Shown: in pieces, positions 53,339-61,097 of the stretch
Layout: the number at the start of each line of letters is the position of its first letter
Position numbering within the stretch: position 1 is the stretch's first letter
Assembly: GCF_025971945.1 (NCBI RefSeq)
Contig: NZ_JAPDHW010000004.1
Span: 124,001 to 188,000, forward strand
Direction of reading: 5' to 3'
Source of the DNA: Chryseobacterium kimseyorum
Lineage (GTDB): Bacteria > Bacteroidota > Bacteroidia > Flavobacteriales > Weeksellaceae
DNA length: 64,000 nucleotides
Position numbers and translations under genes: made by a program
The notes under the pieces: model-generated
What the model was told of the DNA's origin: nothing
What the model saw: the letters and a program-made list of their open reading frames with translations, nothing else
Databases searched by the model: none

Positions 53339-54115
53339 ATGAATCAACATACTACCGAACATACATCATCCAACACCCAGCCCAAACTCCTTAACATCTA
53401 CTTCACTGCAGGAATTCCGCAGCTGGAAGATACCGCTGAAATAGTCCGAGTAATTCAGGATTCGGGAGCGGATATGACGGAAATCGGGATGCCCTATTCT
53501 GATCCTGTTGCTGACGGACCGGTTATTCAAAAAGCGCATGAATTGGCATTAAAAAACGGAATGACGATTGAAAAATTATTTTCACAGTTAAAATCCATTA
53601 AAAATGAAATCAGAATCCCGGTCATTTTGATGGGATACATCAATCCGGTTTTAAGTTTTGGATTTGAAAAATTTTGTAGAGAATGTTCTGAAAGTGGTGT
53701 TTCAGGATTAATTATTCCTGATCTTCCACCTATTGAATTTGAAAAAAATTATCAGAAAATTTTAGAAAAATATAATTTAAATTTCACCTTTCTAATTACA
53801 CCGGAAACTTCAGATGAAAGAATTCTGTATCTGGATTCTTTAAGTTCGGGTTTTCTGTACGCGGTAAGCTCGTCTTCCACAACAGGAAAGGAAAATGCGG
53901 TCTTAAAAAATGAAGAATATTTATCAAGAATTGATGCTCTTCCCTTACAAAATCCTGTTATGATCGGTTTTGGAATTAAATCCAAAGAAGATTTTGAAAA
54001 CGTTACCGAAAAAGCAGACGGCGGAATCATTGGAACGGCCTTTGTCAACGTCCTTTTACAAAATAGAGATTGGAAGAAGGACGCCATAGATTTTGTCCAT
54101 TCCATGAAAGGGTAA
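53339..54115 (+). CDS. trpA: Tryptophan synthase alpha chain
   Basis: Cleaves indole-3-glycerol phosphate and hands indole to TrpB. Start chosen at 53339 (MNQHTTEHTSS...), because the 14 codons before it come from the third copy of a dispersed repeat. The 258-residue TIM barrel has GADMTEIGMPYSDPVADGPV with catalytic Glu (near residue 45) and Asp, ILMGYINPVLSFG, GLIIPDLPPIE, and VSSSSTTGKE before the C-terminal IGFGIKSKEDF and GGIIGTAFVN. Last gene of the trp operon; no clear terminator was seen before lipB. Confidence 0.94.
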   Translation: MNQHTTEHTSSNTQPKLLNIYFTAGIPQLEDTAEIVRVIQDSGADMTEIGMPYSDPVADGPVIQKAHELALKNGMTIEKLFSQLKSIKNEIRIPVILMGYINPVLSFGFEKFCRECSESGVSGLIIPDLPPIEFEKNYQKILEKYNLNFTFLITPETSDERILYLDSLSSGFLYAVSSSSTTGKENAVLKNEEYLSRIDALPLQNPVMIGFGIKSKEDFENVTEKADGGIIGTAFVNVLLQNRDWKKDAIDFVHSMKG

Positions 54116-54192
54116 AAATCACTAAATTTGTATCTCCAAATTGAGCTGATCAAAAATTTCAGCCTAAAGATTTTGAGAAAAGAGAGATCCGC

Positions 54193-54945
54193 ATGAATAC
54201 ACATCAAAATAAAGTCGTAGAATTTGAAGATTTAGGCATCAGAGAATATCAGCCTGCTTGGGATTATCAGGAAAAACTGATGAAAGATATTATTGATATT
54301 AAAATTAAAAACCGCGATTTATCTCCTGAAAATCATATCACAACGCCCAATCATTTTCTTTTGGTAGAGCATCCTCACGTATATACCCTCGGCAAAAGCG
54401 GACATGAGGAAAATATGCTTGCAGGAATCGATAAATTAAAAGAAATCGAGGCGACTTTCGTGAAAGTAAACCGTGGTGGAGACATTACCTATCACGGCTA
54501 CGGACAAATCGTTGGTTATCCTGTTTTAGATCTTGAAAATTTCTTCACAGACATTCACAAATACATGAGAAATCTGGAGGAAGTGATTATCAGAACCATT
54601 GCCGATTACGGTCTGAAGGGTGAAAGATCTCCAGGCGAAACCGGAGTGTGGCTGGATGTTGGGAAACCTTATGCAAGAAAAATCTGTGCAATGGGAGTGA
54701 AAGCCTCGCGTTGGGTAACCCTTCACGGTTTTGCTTTAAACATCAACACGGATATGCGTTATTTTGAGTACATCGTTCCCTGTGGAATTAAGGACAAGCA
54801 GGTGACTTCTTTAAAGAGAGAACTTGAAAGAGAATTGACTCCTGAAGAAATGGAAGATATCAAGGCCAAAATCAGAATGCATTTTGCGGATGTTTTTGAG
54901 GCAGAATTGGTTGATCATAAAACAGAAAGTTCCCAAAGAGTTTAA
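54193..54945 (+). CDS. lipB: Octanoyl-[ACP]:protein N-octanoyltransferase
   Basis: Moves octanoate from ACP to lipoyl domains of 2-oxoacid dehydrogenases and GcvH. The 250-residue protein has LLVEHPHVYTLGKSGHEENM, the RGGDITYHGYGQIVGYP motif (near residues 95-111), ICAMGVKASRWVTLHGFALN with the catalytic Lys, and the catalytic Cys in YIVPCGIKDKQVTSL. Typical LipB. GcvT at 4.1 kb belongs to the same glycine-cleavage/lipoate context. Terminator after it. Confidence 0.96.
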   Translation: MNTHQNKVVEFEDLGIREYQPAWDYQEKLMKDIIDIKIKNRDLSPENHITTPNHFLLVEHPHVYTLGKSGHEENMLAGIDKLKEIEATFVKVNRGGDITYHGYGQIVGYPVLDLENFFTDIHKYMRNLEEVIIRTIADYGLKGERSPGETGVWLDVGKPYARKICAMGVKASRWVTLHGFALNINTDMRYFEYIVPCGIKDKQVTSLKRELERELTPEEMEDIKAKIRMHFADVFEAELVDHKTESSQRV

Positions 54946-54960
54946 TTTTATTTAAAAGAT

Positions 54961-54992
54961 AAAAATCCATTGTTCATTACGATGGATTTTTT
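54961..54992 (+). terminator. Terminator after lipB
   Basis: AAAAATCCAT / ATGGATTTTT stem with an 11-base loop and T-run, 16 bases beyond the lipB stop. Confidence 0.85.
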
Positions 54993-55040
54993 GTTTCAAA
55001 TAATTTACATTATTGATTTCATCTGAATTGAATTTTTCAA

Positions 55041-55064
55041 AATTAAATTGTGTGCAATTTAATT
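55041..55064 (+). promoter_or_regulatory. Perfect palindromic operator, OhrR-like
   Basis: AATTAAATTG-TGTG-CAATTTAATT is a perfect inverted repeat with 10-base arms. It resembles the OhrR/MarR operator known from Bacillus (CAATT..AATTG type). It covers TTG at 55048-55050, 20 bases before the -7 box, so bound repressor would block the promoter of the nitroreductase-ohrR-ohr unit. Confidence 0.8.
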
Positions 55065-55070
55065 GTTTTG

Positions 55071-55078
55071 TAAATTTG
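55071..55078 (+). promoter_or_regulatory. -7 promoter element of the ohr operon
   Basis: TAAATTTG (TAnnTTTG), preceded 20 bases earlier by TTG inside the palindrome at 55041-55064; 59 bases before the nitroreductase ATG. Confidence 0.6.
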
Positions 55079-55136
55079 CATTGTTATTTGATTCAGATTA
55101 TTTAAGAATCAAAATTTTAATATAAAATAATAAACA

Positions 55137-55769
55137 ATGTCGTTAATAGAAGATTTAAACTGGAGACATGCCGCAAAAGCGTATGACTCAACAAAAAAGG
55201 TATCACAGGAAGATTTAGATAAGATTTTGGAAGCTGCGAGACTGGCTCCCACCTCATCAGGTTTACAGCCTTTCAGATTAATTGTTGTAGAAAATCAGGA
55301 TCTGAAAGAGAAAATGGTGAGCGGAGCGTTTAATCCGGAAGTGATGAGAGACTGTTCTCATGTTTTAGTTTTTGCTGCCTGGGACAGCTATTCCAATGAA
55401 AAAATTGACAAAGTTTACGATCATCATACCGATGTGAGAGACTTGCCACAAGGACGTTTCAGCAGTTATACCGATATGATTAAAGATCTGTACAACGCCC
55501 AGACTCCCGAACAGCATTTTGCGCACACAGCAAGACAGACTTATATTGCTTTAGGCTTGGCAATGGCTCAGGCAGCAGAATTGAAAATCGATTCTACACC
55601 AGCAGAAGGTTTCAATAATGAAGCAGTTGACGAGATTCTTGAACTTAAAAAATTAGGTTTAAAAAGCGTTTCGCTTCTGTATTTGGGTTACCGTGATGCT
55701 GAAAACGACTGGCTGTCGCACATGAAAAAGGTGAGAATTCCTATGGAGGAATTTATCATTACAAAATAG
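55137..55769 (+). CDS. NAD(P)H-dependent nitroreductase-family oxidoreductase
   Basis: FMN-dependent reductase of the NfsB-like family. The 210-residue protein begins with DLNWRHAAKAYDSTKKVS (family RRSxRxY-type FMN site), LAPTSSGLQPFRLIVVEN (near residues 37-54), and the C-terminal LGLKSVSLLYLGYRDAENDW. It may reduce quinones, nitro groups or peroxide-derived products. As first gene of an operon with ohrR and ohr, and behind an OhrR-type operator, it is likely part of the organic peroxide or thiol-stress response, which is inference from context. Confidence 0.85.
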   Translation: MSLIEDLNWRHAAKAYDSTKKVSQEDLDKILEAARLAPTSSGLQPFRLIVVENQDLKEKMVSGAFNPEVMRDCSHVLVFAAWDSYSNEKIDKVYDHHTDVRDLPQGRFSSYTDMIKDLYNAQTPEQHFAHTARQTYIALGLAMAQAAELKIDSTPAEGFNNEAVDEILELKKLGLKSVSLLYLGYRDAENDWLSHMKKVRIPMEEFIITK

Positions 55770-55792
55770 TATTTTTAAAAACACACTCAATT

Positions 55793-56227
55793 ATGGAAAA
55801 TCACAACCCACCCCAATTAGGAAGCCAACTGTGTTTCCCGCTTTACGTCATCGCAAAGGAAATTACCGGTTTATACCGTCCGTTTCTCGATGAACTTGAT
55901 ATTACCTATCCACAATATCTTGTGATGATGGTGCTTTGGGAGAAGGATGGATTGACCGTAAATCAGGTGGGTGAAAAACTGTATCTCGACAGCGGAACGT
56001 TAACGCCACTTCTGAAAAGACTGGAGGCCAAAGGTTTCGTCATCCGAAAAAGAAAAAAAGAAGATGAACGGGTAGTTGAAGTTTTTTTGGATCAGGCAGG
56101 CAAAGATTTACAGCATAAAGCCTGTGAAATTCCTGCAAAAATGCAGGAAAAACTGAATCTTTCGACTGAAGATTTGCTCGAACTTAAAGAAACCATTCAG
56201 AAAATTTTAAATAAAACTCAAAAATAA
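55793..56227 (+). CDS. ohrR: OhrR-type MarR family repressor
   Basis: Peroxide-sensing repressor. The 144-residue winged-helix protein starts LGSQLCFPLYVIAKEITGLY, with Cys14 in the position of the OhrR reactive Cys, and the DNA-binding helix region LDSGTLTPLLKRLEAKGFV (near residues 65-83). A second Cys (near residue 106, HKACEIP) could support the two-Cys disulfide mechanism of Xanthomonas-type OhrR. It lies between the nitroreductase and ohr (1-base gap to ohr), with a palindromic operator before the operon. Repression relieved by organic peroxides is expected from family knowledge. Confidence 0.9.
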   Translation: MENHNPPQLGSQLCFPLYVIAKEITGLYRPFLDELDITYPQYLVMMVLWEKDGLTVNQVGEKLYLDSGTLTPLLKRLEAKGFVIRKRKKEDERVVEVFLDQAGKDLQHKACEIPAKMQEKLNLSTEDLLELKETIQKILNKTQK

Positions 56228-56228
56228 A

Positions 56229-56651
56229 ATGAAAACATTATACACCACCAACGTTACCGCAAAAGGCGGAAGAAACGGACAGGTAAAAAGCGATAACGGA
56301 GTTTTGGATCTTGAAGTGAGAATGCCTAAAGGACTGGGCGGAGCCAATGACGATTACACAAACCCTGAAATGCTTTTCGCAGCAGGATATGCAGCCTGCT
56401 TTGACAGCGCACTGAATTTAATTATCAGCAAATCTAAAATTAAAACCGGAGAAACTTCGGTAGCCGCAAAAGTGAGCATCGGACAGAATGAAGATGGAGG
56501 TTTTGGTCTGGCTGCAGAATTAGTGGTGAATATTCCGGGAGTTTCTCTCGAAGAAGCTCAGGAACTGACAGAAAAGGCGCATCAGATCTGTCCGTATTCA
56601 AATGCGACAAGAAATAATATTGAGGTGAAACTTTCGGTGACGAATAACTAA
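56229..56651 (+). CDS. ohr: Organic hydroperoxide resistance protein Ohr
   Basis: Thiol peroxidase that reduces fatty-acid and other organic hydroperoxides using lipoyl-type donors. The 140-residue OsmC/Ohr protein has TTNVTAKGGRNGQVKSDNG, the first catalytic Cys in YAACFDSALN (near residue 58) and the second in HQICPYSNATRNN (near 123), with Arg near NPEMLFAAGY. The Ohr form (not OsmC) is supported by these motifs and by ohrR. It starts 1 base after ohrR; a terminator follows. Confidence 0.95.
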   Translation: MKTLYTTNVTAKGGRNGQVKSDNGVLDLEVRMPKGLGGANDDYTNPEMLFAAGYAACFDSALNLIISKSKIKTGETSVAAKVSIGQNEDGGFGLAAELVVNIPGVSLEEAQELTEKAHQICPYSNATRNNIEVKLSVTNN

Positions 56652-56672
56652 GATTTTTTCTTTTTACATATG

Positions 56673-56704
56673 AATCTGCTTTCTTTGGAGGCAGATTTTT
56701 TTTA
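56673..56704 (+). terminator. Terminator after ohr
   Basis: AATCTGC / GCAGATT stem with an 11-base loop followed by TTTTTTT, 21 bases beyond the ohr stop. Confidence 0.8.
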
Positions 56705-56758
56705 ATCTTGATCAGCGTTTTTAAATTTATATGTATTTTTAATAACCAATATCTCAAA

Positions 56759-57340
56759 ATGAATAAAATTATCGTTGGAATTGTTTCACTTATTTTTATG
56801 ATCGGCTGTTCTAAGAGTAATGAACAGGAGAAAATAGAGTTAAACAAAATGTTAAATACTGTTTTGAAATATGAATCTGAGCGATACGGTTTCAGCAAAA
56901 ACCACAAATTTTTAATAAATGGTGAACTTCGGAAATTAAAAATTTATATTCCAGGTCGAAAAGAGATTTTAGGTGAAGAGCCCGGGCCACCTTCATCTCT
57001 CAATAAAAATATTATTCGTTTATTAGATTTGAATGAAAATGAATTTAAAAGCAGAAAATCTGATTCATTAAACCTTCTGAAACAGAACGCGTATATCTTT
57101 GATTCTTTATATATTGACCCTAAGATAAATTTAAATATTGCAGTAGCCGATAAAGAGGAAGTTTATCGGCGGAAAAAACTTTATCAATTTTCAAATCCGG
57201 TATATTTTAATGAAAATATTGCGTATATAGAAACATCTTACTACGAATCAGTTTTTGGAATTGGTTTCGGCTATTTACTTGAAAAGCAGAAAAATGGCGA
57301 TTGGAAAATCAAAAAAATCATAAATACTTTTATTACATAA
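56759..57340 (+). CDS. Hypothetical lipoprotein
   Basis: Start at 56759 (MNKIIVGIVSLIFMIGCSKS) gives a lipoprotein signal with Cys17; the longer frame from 56708 would place 17 hydrophilic/hydrophobic residues ahead of it. The 193-residue product has a charged helical N-terminal part and a C-terminal domain with strands (ENIAYIETSYYESVFGIGFG; KQKNGDWKIKKIIN), a pattern seen in small DUF proteins. No family named. It lies after the ohr terminator and converges with the exported deformylase-like gene. Confidence 0.65.
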   Translation: MNKIIVGIVSLIFMIGCSKSNEQEKIELNKMLNTVLKYESERYGFSKNHKFLINGELRKLKIYIPGRKEILGEEPGPPSSLNKNIIRLLDLNENEFKSRKSDSLNLLKQNAYIFDSLYIDPKINLNIAVADKEEVYRRKKLYQFSNPVYFNENIAYIETSYYESVFGIGFGYLLEKQKNGDWKIKKIINTFIT

Positions 57341-57363
57341 ATATTTAACTAAGAATCTATCCT

Positions 57364-57993
57364 TTATCTCGTCACAGAATCACTTTTCTTGTACGCATCC
57401 ACTTTTATATAGTCATCACCCAGTTCTTTTTCTTTTTTATCTGAAATTAAAATTCCAAAGAGGTGGTCAATTTCGTGTTGGAAAATCACGGCGGTAAAAC
57501 CTTCTACGATTTCTGTAAATTTCTGTCCTTTTAAATCTACATACTGCAGCTGAATAACTTTGCTTCTATAAAACTGTCCACGGAATTCAGGGATTGACAA
57601 GTCGCCTTCCGGACCAAGATTCTGAAGTTCAGATTTCCAGGTAATGACAGGATTGATGAAGTATTCCAAAGGTTCGCCGTGCTTGTCAAAACGCTGAACC
57701 CAGATTACTTTTCGGTTGATTCCAACCTGTGGTGCGGCAATTCCTACTCCACCGTCTGTTGACAAAAGAGATTCTTTCATTCTTAAAACCAATGTTGCGG
57801 TATTTGGATCGGTAGGATCAATTTCTTTTGACTGATCTAATAAAGTGGTGTGCTGATGCGAATCTGTCGTCTGAAAAATAGGCAGAGCGGTTTTGATATT
57901 GCCTTGATTAATTAAGGAAATCTCGGTAGAAGTCAGTTTTTGAGCGTTGATGAAACTGATGAAAAATATGAGGAGTAAAGAGAGTTTTCTCAT
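57364..57993 (-). CDS. Exported peptide deformylase-like protein with Cys to Asp change
   Basis: A 209-residue protein with a Sec signal peptide (MRKLSLLLIFFISFINAQ), unlike cytoplasmic peptide deformylases. Motif 1 is GVGIAAPQVG (residues 82-91) and motif 3 is HEIDH (173-177), as in PDF. Motif 2, EGCLS in active enzymes, reads EGDLS (residues 129-133), replacing the Cys metal ligand by Asp131. Deformylation of nascent chains is not expected outside the cell, so a different hydrolysis of peptides or a non-enzymatic role is possible. Ordinary cytoplasmic def is presumably elsewhere. Convergent with the lipoprotein gene; the region after it is full of repeats. Confidence 0.85.
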   Translation of the reverse strand: MRKLSLLLIFFISFINAQKLTSTEISLINQGNIKTALPIFQTTDSHQHTTLLDQSKEIDPTDPNTATLVLRMKESLLSTDGGVGIAAPQVGINRKVIWVQRFDKHGEPLEYFINPVITWKSELQNLGPEGDLSIPEFRGQFYRSKVIQLQYVDLKGQKFTEIVEGFTAVIFQHEIDHLFGILISDKKEKELGDDYIKVDAYKKSDSVTR

Positions 57994-58033
57994 TGTTTTT
58001 GAATATTGAACAAATATAAAGATGTTTTAAGTT

Positions 58034-58098
58034 TTGGCTAAAGCCATTGGAATTTATTTTTATTAAAAAACGGGCTAAAGCCCTTTCCTATTGAATTT
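58034..58098. repeat. Dispersed repeat with GGCTAAAGCC palindromes
   Basis: Two half-elements: TGGCTAAAGCCATTGGAATT and CGGGCTAAAGCCCTTTCC followed by TATTGAATTT. Each has a self-complementary GGCTAAAGCC core. Such sequences recur in Chryseobacterium intergenic regions from memory; no reading frame. Confidence 0.6.
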
Positions 58099-58155
58099 AT
58101 CTGACATTTTTCTCCCGCATATTTTACTGATTGAGCAGATTTTTTCCGCACATTT

Positions 58156-58413
58156 ATCTGTGTAGATCTGTGAAATCTGTGGGAAATTCTAACACATTAG
58201 TCACTTTAGAATGTAATTTTTGTTCTGCATAAAAGAACACATAAGTTTTGAAAATCTAAGATTTTCTGAGAATTGTAAAAGCATTGAAATTCCAAATAAT
58301 TTTCGAATATTTGAGAAACTTCATTTTGAAAAACCTATGATTTAGCAGGATCAAATATCTGTGATAATCTGTGCGATCTGTGGGAGATGTTAGCACTTAA
58401 AAGACTTTAGAAT
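58156..58413. repeat. Imperfect direct repeat of 57 bp (two copies)
   Basis: Copy 1 at 58156-58212 (ATCTGTGTAGATCTGTGAAA to CTTTAGAAT) and copy 2 at 58357-58413 (ATCTGTGATAATCTGTGCGA to CTTTAGAAT) share most bases, including ATCTGTGGGA and a common 3' end. Together with the preceding element they fill the 525-base gap before the ChaN-like gene. No gene seen. Confidence 0.7.
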
Positions 58414-58518
58414 TTTATTTTCACTATCATGAGAGCAGTTTGATTTCTAAAATCAGTGATATTCTGATGTCACTATCTGGGTTCCTTCCCTCTTTACCTG
58501 GCTCTTTTACCTTTACCC

Positions 58519-59391
58519 TTAATAAGTCTTCGTCATATCTGCCGGAATGATCAGATTAAAATCTGTAGGAATATATTCTTTTTCAGGGATTTTTAATTCA
58601 GGATCTTCAGATTCAAAAACAGAGATGACCGCCATTTTCAAGTTCGGGTTTTTCTGTTTGATATACCAATAGATTCCGCCAAATTCTTTGCTGTGGAAAT
58701 TTCCGTTATAGTGGATGAATGTTTTTCCGGGTTCAAAATTTTTCAGAATTGATTCTGCCATGGTGGCGTCCTTAATGGCCTGTGCAGAAATAAAATTCAT
58801 TACTTTGGTACCTTCGGCGTGATCGCCCATCATTTTTTTCATTTCAGGATAACCTGGCGTGTCTAAAGTTACTTTGATGGGAAGCTGTGCGATGTATGAC
58901 TTATCTTTTTCGCCCAATTTAGTTAACGATTCCAGACCTTCTTTTGCTGTTTGTGACGCGTATCTTCTTGGAACATTGGTAGCGATAAATTTAAGTTTTT
59001 TGTCCTTGGCAAAATCGACCAAAGGCTGATAATCTGTCGCATAATTATTCCACAGTCGGGCTGAATCTTTCAAAGTTTTTGCATCGAATTTGCCGCTAAG
59101 ATAATGGTCCAGCTGAGATTGATTGTCTCTTTCGAACATTTCGGCTCCCAGTATTAATTGTCCGTTTTTCTTTGCAAATAATGCTTCTGTGATTTTCAAT
59201 TGAAGCCAGTGATTGATCGAACTGTTGTGATTCTCGCCAAAAAAAACGACATCATATTCTGCCAATTCTTTAGCTAATTTCTCTGTTTTTATTTCCTTTC
59301 CTTTTTGATTGTAGAACTGAAAAGCTTTCAGATTTTGTGCATTAACCGAACAAAAACTAGCAAGTAATATGACTATAAAAATATTTTTCAT
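58519..59391 (-). CDS. ChaN-family (heme-linked) exported protein
   Basis: A 290-residue exported protein (signal MKNIFIVILLASFCSVNAQ). It shows the ChaN/DUF399 domain: DVVFFGENHNSSINHWLQL (near residues 48-66), ILGAEMFERDNQSQLDHYL, and the late FIHYNGNFHSKEFGGIYWY. Family members such as ChaN of Campylobacter bind heme as a dimer and are linked to heme uptake. Here it lies close to the hmu genes (the hmuS stop is 673 bases upstream on the same strand), which supports that role, though the repeat array between them argues for separate transcription. Catalysis has not been shown for the family. Confidence 0.8.
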   Translation of the reverse strand: MKNIFIVILLASFCSVNAQNLKAFQFYNQKGKEIKTEKLAKELAEYDVVFFGENHNSSINHWLQLKITEALFAKKNGQLILGAEMFERDNQSQLDHYLSGKFDAKTLKDSARLWNNYATDYQPLVDFAKDKKLKFIATNVPRRYASQTAKEGLESLTKLGEKDKSYIAQLPIKVTLDTPGYPEMKKMMGDHAEGTKVMNFISAQAIKDATMAESILKNFEPGKTFIHYNGNFHSKEFGGIYWYIKQKNPNLKMAVISVFESEDPELKIPEKEYIPTDFNLIIPADMTKTY

Positions 59392-59408
59392 CTTAAAATT
59401 TTATTTTT

Positions 59409-59940
59409 TAAACACGAATGTCACGAATATGTTTCACAAATATCACAAATTAATATTAAATCTAAATTCTTAAAATTTATGTTACTAGGTAAAGAAAATA
59501 TTTGTGGAATTTGTGGTTTATAATTTCTTGTTAAACACGAATATCACGGATATGTTTTCACAAATATCACAAATAAATATTAGATCTAAATTTTTAAGAT
59601 TTGTGTTAGTAATGCAGTAATACTTGTGGAATTTGTGGTTTAAAATTTCTTTTTAAACACCAGTGACACGGATATGTTTCACAAATATCACAAATAAATA
59701 GTAAATCTAAATTCTTAAAATTTGTGTTATTAGTGCAGTAAATATTTGTGGAATTTGTGGTTTATAATTTCTTGTTAAACACGAATGTCACGGATATGTC
59801 TCACTAATATCACTAATAAATAGTAAATCTAAATTTTTAAAATTTGTGTTATTAGTGCAGTAAATATTTGTGGAATTTGTGGTTTAAAATTTCTTTTTAA
59901 ACACGAATGTCACGGATATGTCTCACTAATGTCACTATTG
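59409..59940. repeat. Tandem repeat array, unit about 122 bp, four full copies plus a partial
   Basis: Units begin at TAAACACGAATGTCACG-type sequence at 59409, 59532, 59654, 59776 and 59898 (spacings 123, 122, 122, 122). The fifth copy breaks down after about 43 bases. Each contains ATCACAAATAAATA, CTAAATTCTTAAAATTTGTG and TTTGTGGAATTTGTGGTTTA. Copies differ by a few bases, consistent with amplification then drift. The array lies between the ChaN-like gene and hmuS. Confidence 0.92.
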
Positions 59941-60012
59941 GCTAATTTGAATATAAATTGCTTGTATTTGCAGAGAAAATATCTGTAAAAATTGTGTTCA
60001 ATAAAAAAACAA

Positions 60013-60046
60013 AAGACCGCTTTGAGTTTAAAAACAAAACGGTCTT
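60013..60046 (-). terminator. Terminator after hmuS
   Basis: Minus strand AAGACCG / CGGTCTT arms with an AT-rich loop and T-rich tail, about 19 bases beyond the hmuS stop. Confidence 0.7.
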
Positions 60047-60064
60047 AATCAAATCAATTATCAA

Positions 60065-61093
60065 TTATTTCTCTAAATCTGCCACAAGATCTTTCCACTC
60101 CTGTAATTCAGGAATTCCCGGTTTTCTTTTTCCGAAGAACTGAACGATAAAATCACCTTCTTTATTGAATACCTCGATCGCAGTAACTTCACCATCTTCC
60201 GTAGGTTTTTTCACGATCCATGCTTCAGCAATTTTAGTAACATCTAAGTGTAAGTTGAAGTCAGGATCCATCACATTGAACCACTGTTGGTGCCACATCG
60301 TTTTCTTCACTTCACCGGTGTGAATCTGGATAATTCCTCTGTTACCCACGAAAATCATGATTGGAAGATTCTTTTCAGATGCGTCTTCCAAAACATTAAC
60401 CACTTTTGAAGTATCGATTTTTTTAGCATACCCTTCCGGAGCTAATCTCAGAGCCTGAGTTCTAGAAACTCCGAACTTCCTGGTCATCATGAAGAAATCA
60501 TGAGTGTCTTTCAATTCTGTCCAGGCTTTTTTGAAACCTTCAGCATCAATCTCTGAGTCTGCTTTTTCTGGAGCTTTTGGGGCAACGGCTTCAAATTCAA
60601 ACGTTTCAGTCTGATCTTCAGCTTTAAACTGCTCTACAATTGTTTCGAAAGCATCAACATTGCTGTCTTTCGTTAAATATATTTTATGGAGTGCCAAACC
60701 GTCTTTCCCGAAGAACTGAAGGCTTTTTCTGTCACCTTCTACCACTGCAAAAGCAAATTTCCAGTGATTCTGGAAGATTCTCAAGTCGATATCTTCACCT
60801 ACGAAAAGCTGTGCATGAGGACTGCTGAAATCGCCATTCAGGTAAGTTCCTTTTCTCTCGTGTACGCATTCGTCGTTTCTTGTCAGGGCCATTACTTTTC
60901 CTAATTTTTCAACTTCTGTTAAGATGTTGGCAAATTCAGGTCTCAGAACGGTAACTCCCTCTCCTACGTTAGTTAATAATAATTCTGCTTCGCTTACACC
61001 CAACTGTTCTGCGGCATTTCTTATTCTTAAATGTGGATTTTCTGCTTTTAGAGCTTCCCATTTTTCTTTCAGTTCGTTAACTAATGTGCTCAT
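60065..61093 (-). CDS. hmuS: Hemin-degrading factor HmuS/HemS
   Basis: Cytoplasmic heme-handling protein that receives heme from the HmuUV importer, binding or degrading it. The 342-residue protein is the usual tandem of two HemS domains (about residues 1-180 and 185-342). The N-terminal half includes TRNDECVHERKGTYL with a His, and the C-terminal half includes GNRGIIQIHTGEVKKT and WFNVMDPDFNLHLD, family landmarks for heme coordination. It is the last gene of the hmuTUV-methyltransferase-hmuS unit (4-base gap from the methyltransferase). Confidence 0.93.
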   Translation of the reverse strand: MSTLVNELKEKWEALKAENPHLRIRNAAEQLGVSEAELLLTNVGEGVTVLRPEFANILTEVEKLGKVMALTRNDECVHERKGTYLNGDFSSPHAQLFVGEDIDLRIFQNHWKFAFAVVEGDRKSLQFFGKDGLALHKIYLTKDSNVDAFETIVEQFKAEDQTETFEFEAVAPKAPEKADSEIDAEGFKKAWTELKDTHDFFMMTRKFGVSRTQALRLAPEGYAKKIDTSKVVNVLEDASEKNLPIMIFVGNRGIIQIHTGEVKKTMWHQQWFNVMDPDFNLHLDVTKIAEAWIVKKPTEDGEVTAIEVFNKEGDFIVQFFGKRKPGIPELQEWKDLVADLEK

Positions 61094-61097
61094 TATT

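Noticed and set aside
59409-59940. CRISPR array
   Set aside because: The 122-base units are head-to-tail copies along their whole length, not short repeats with distinct spacers.
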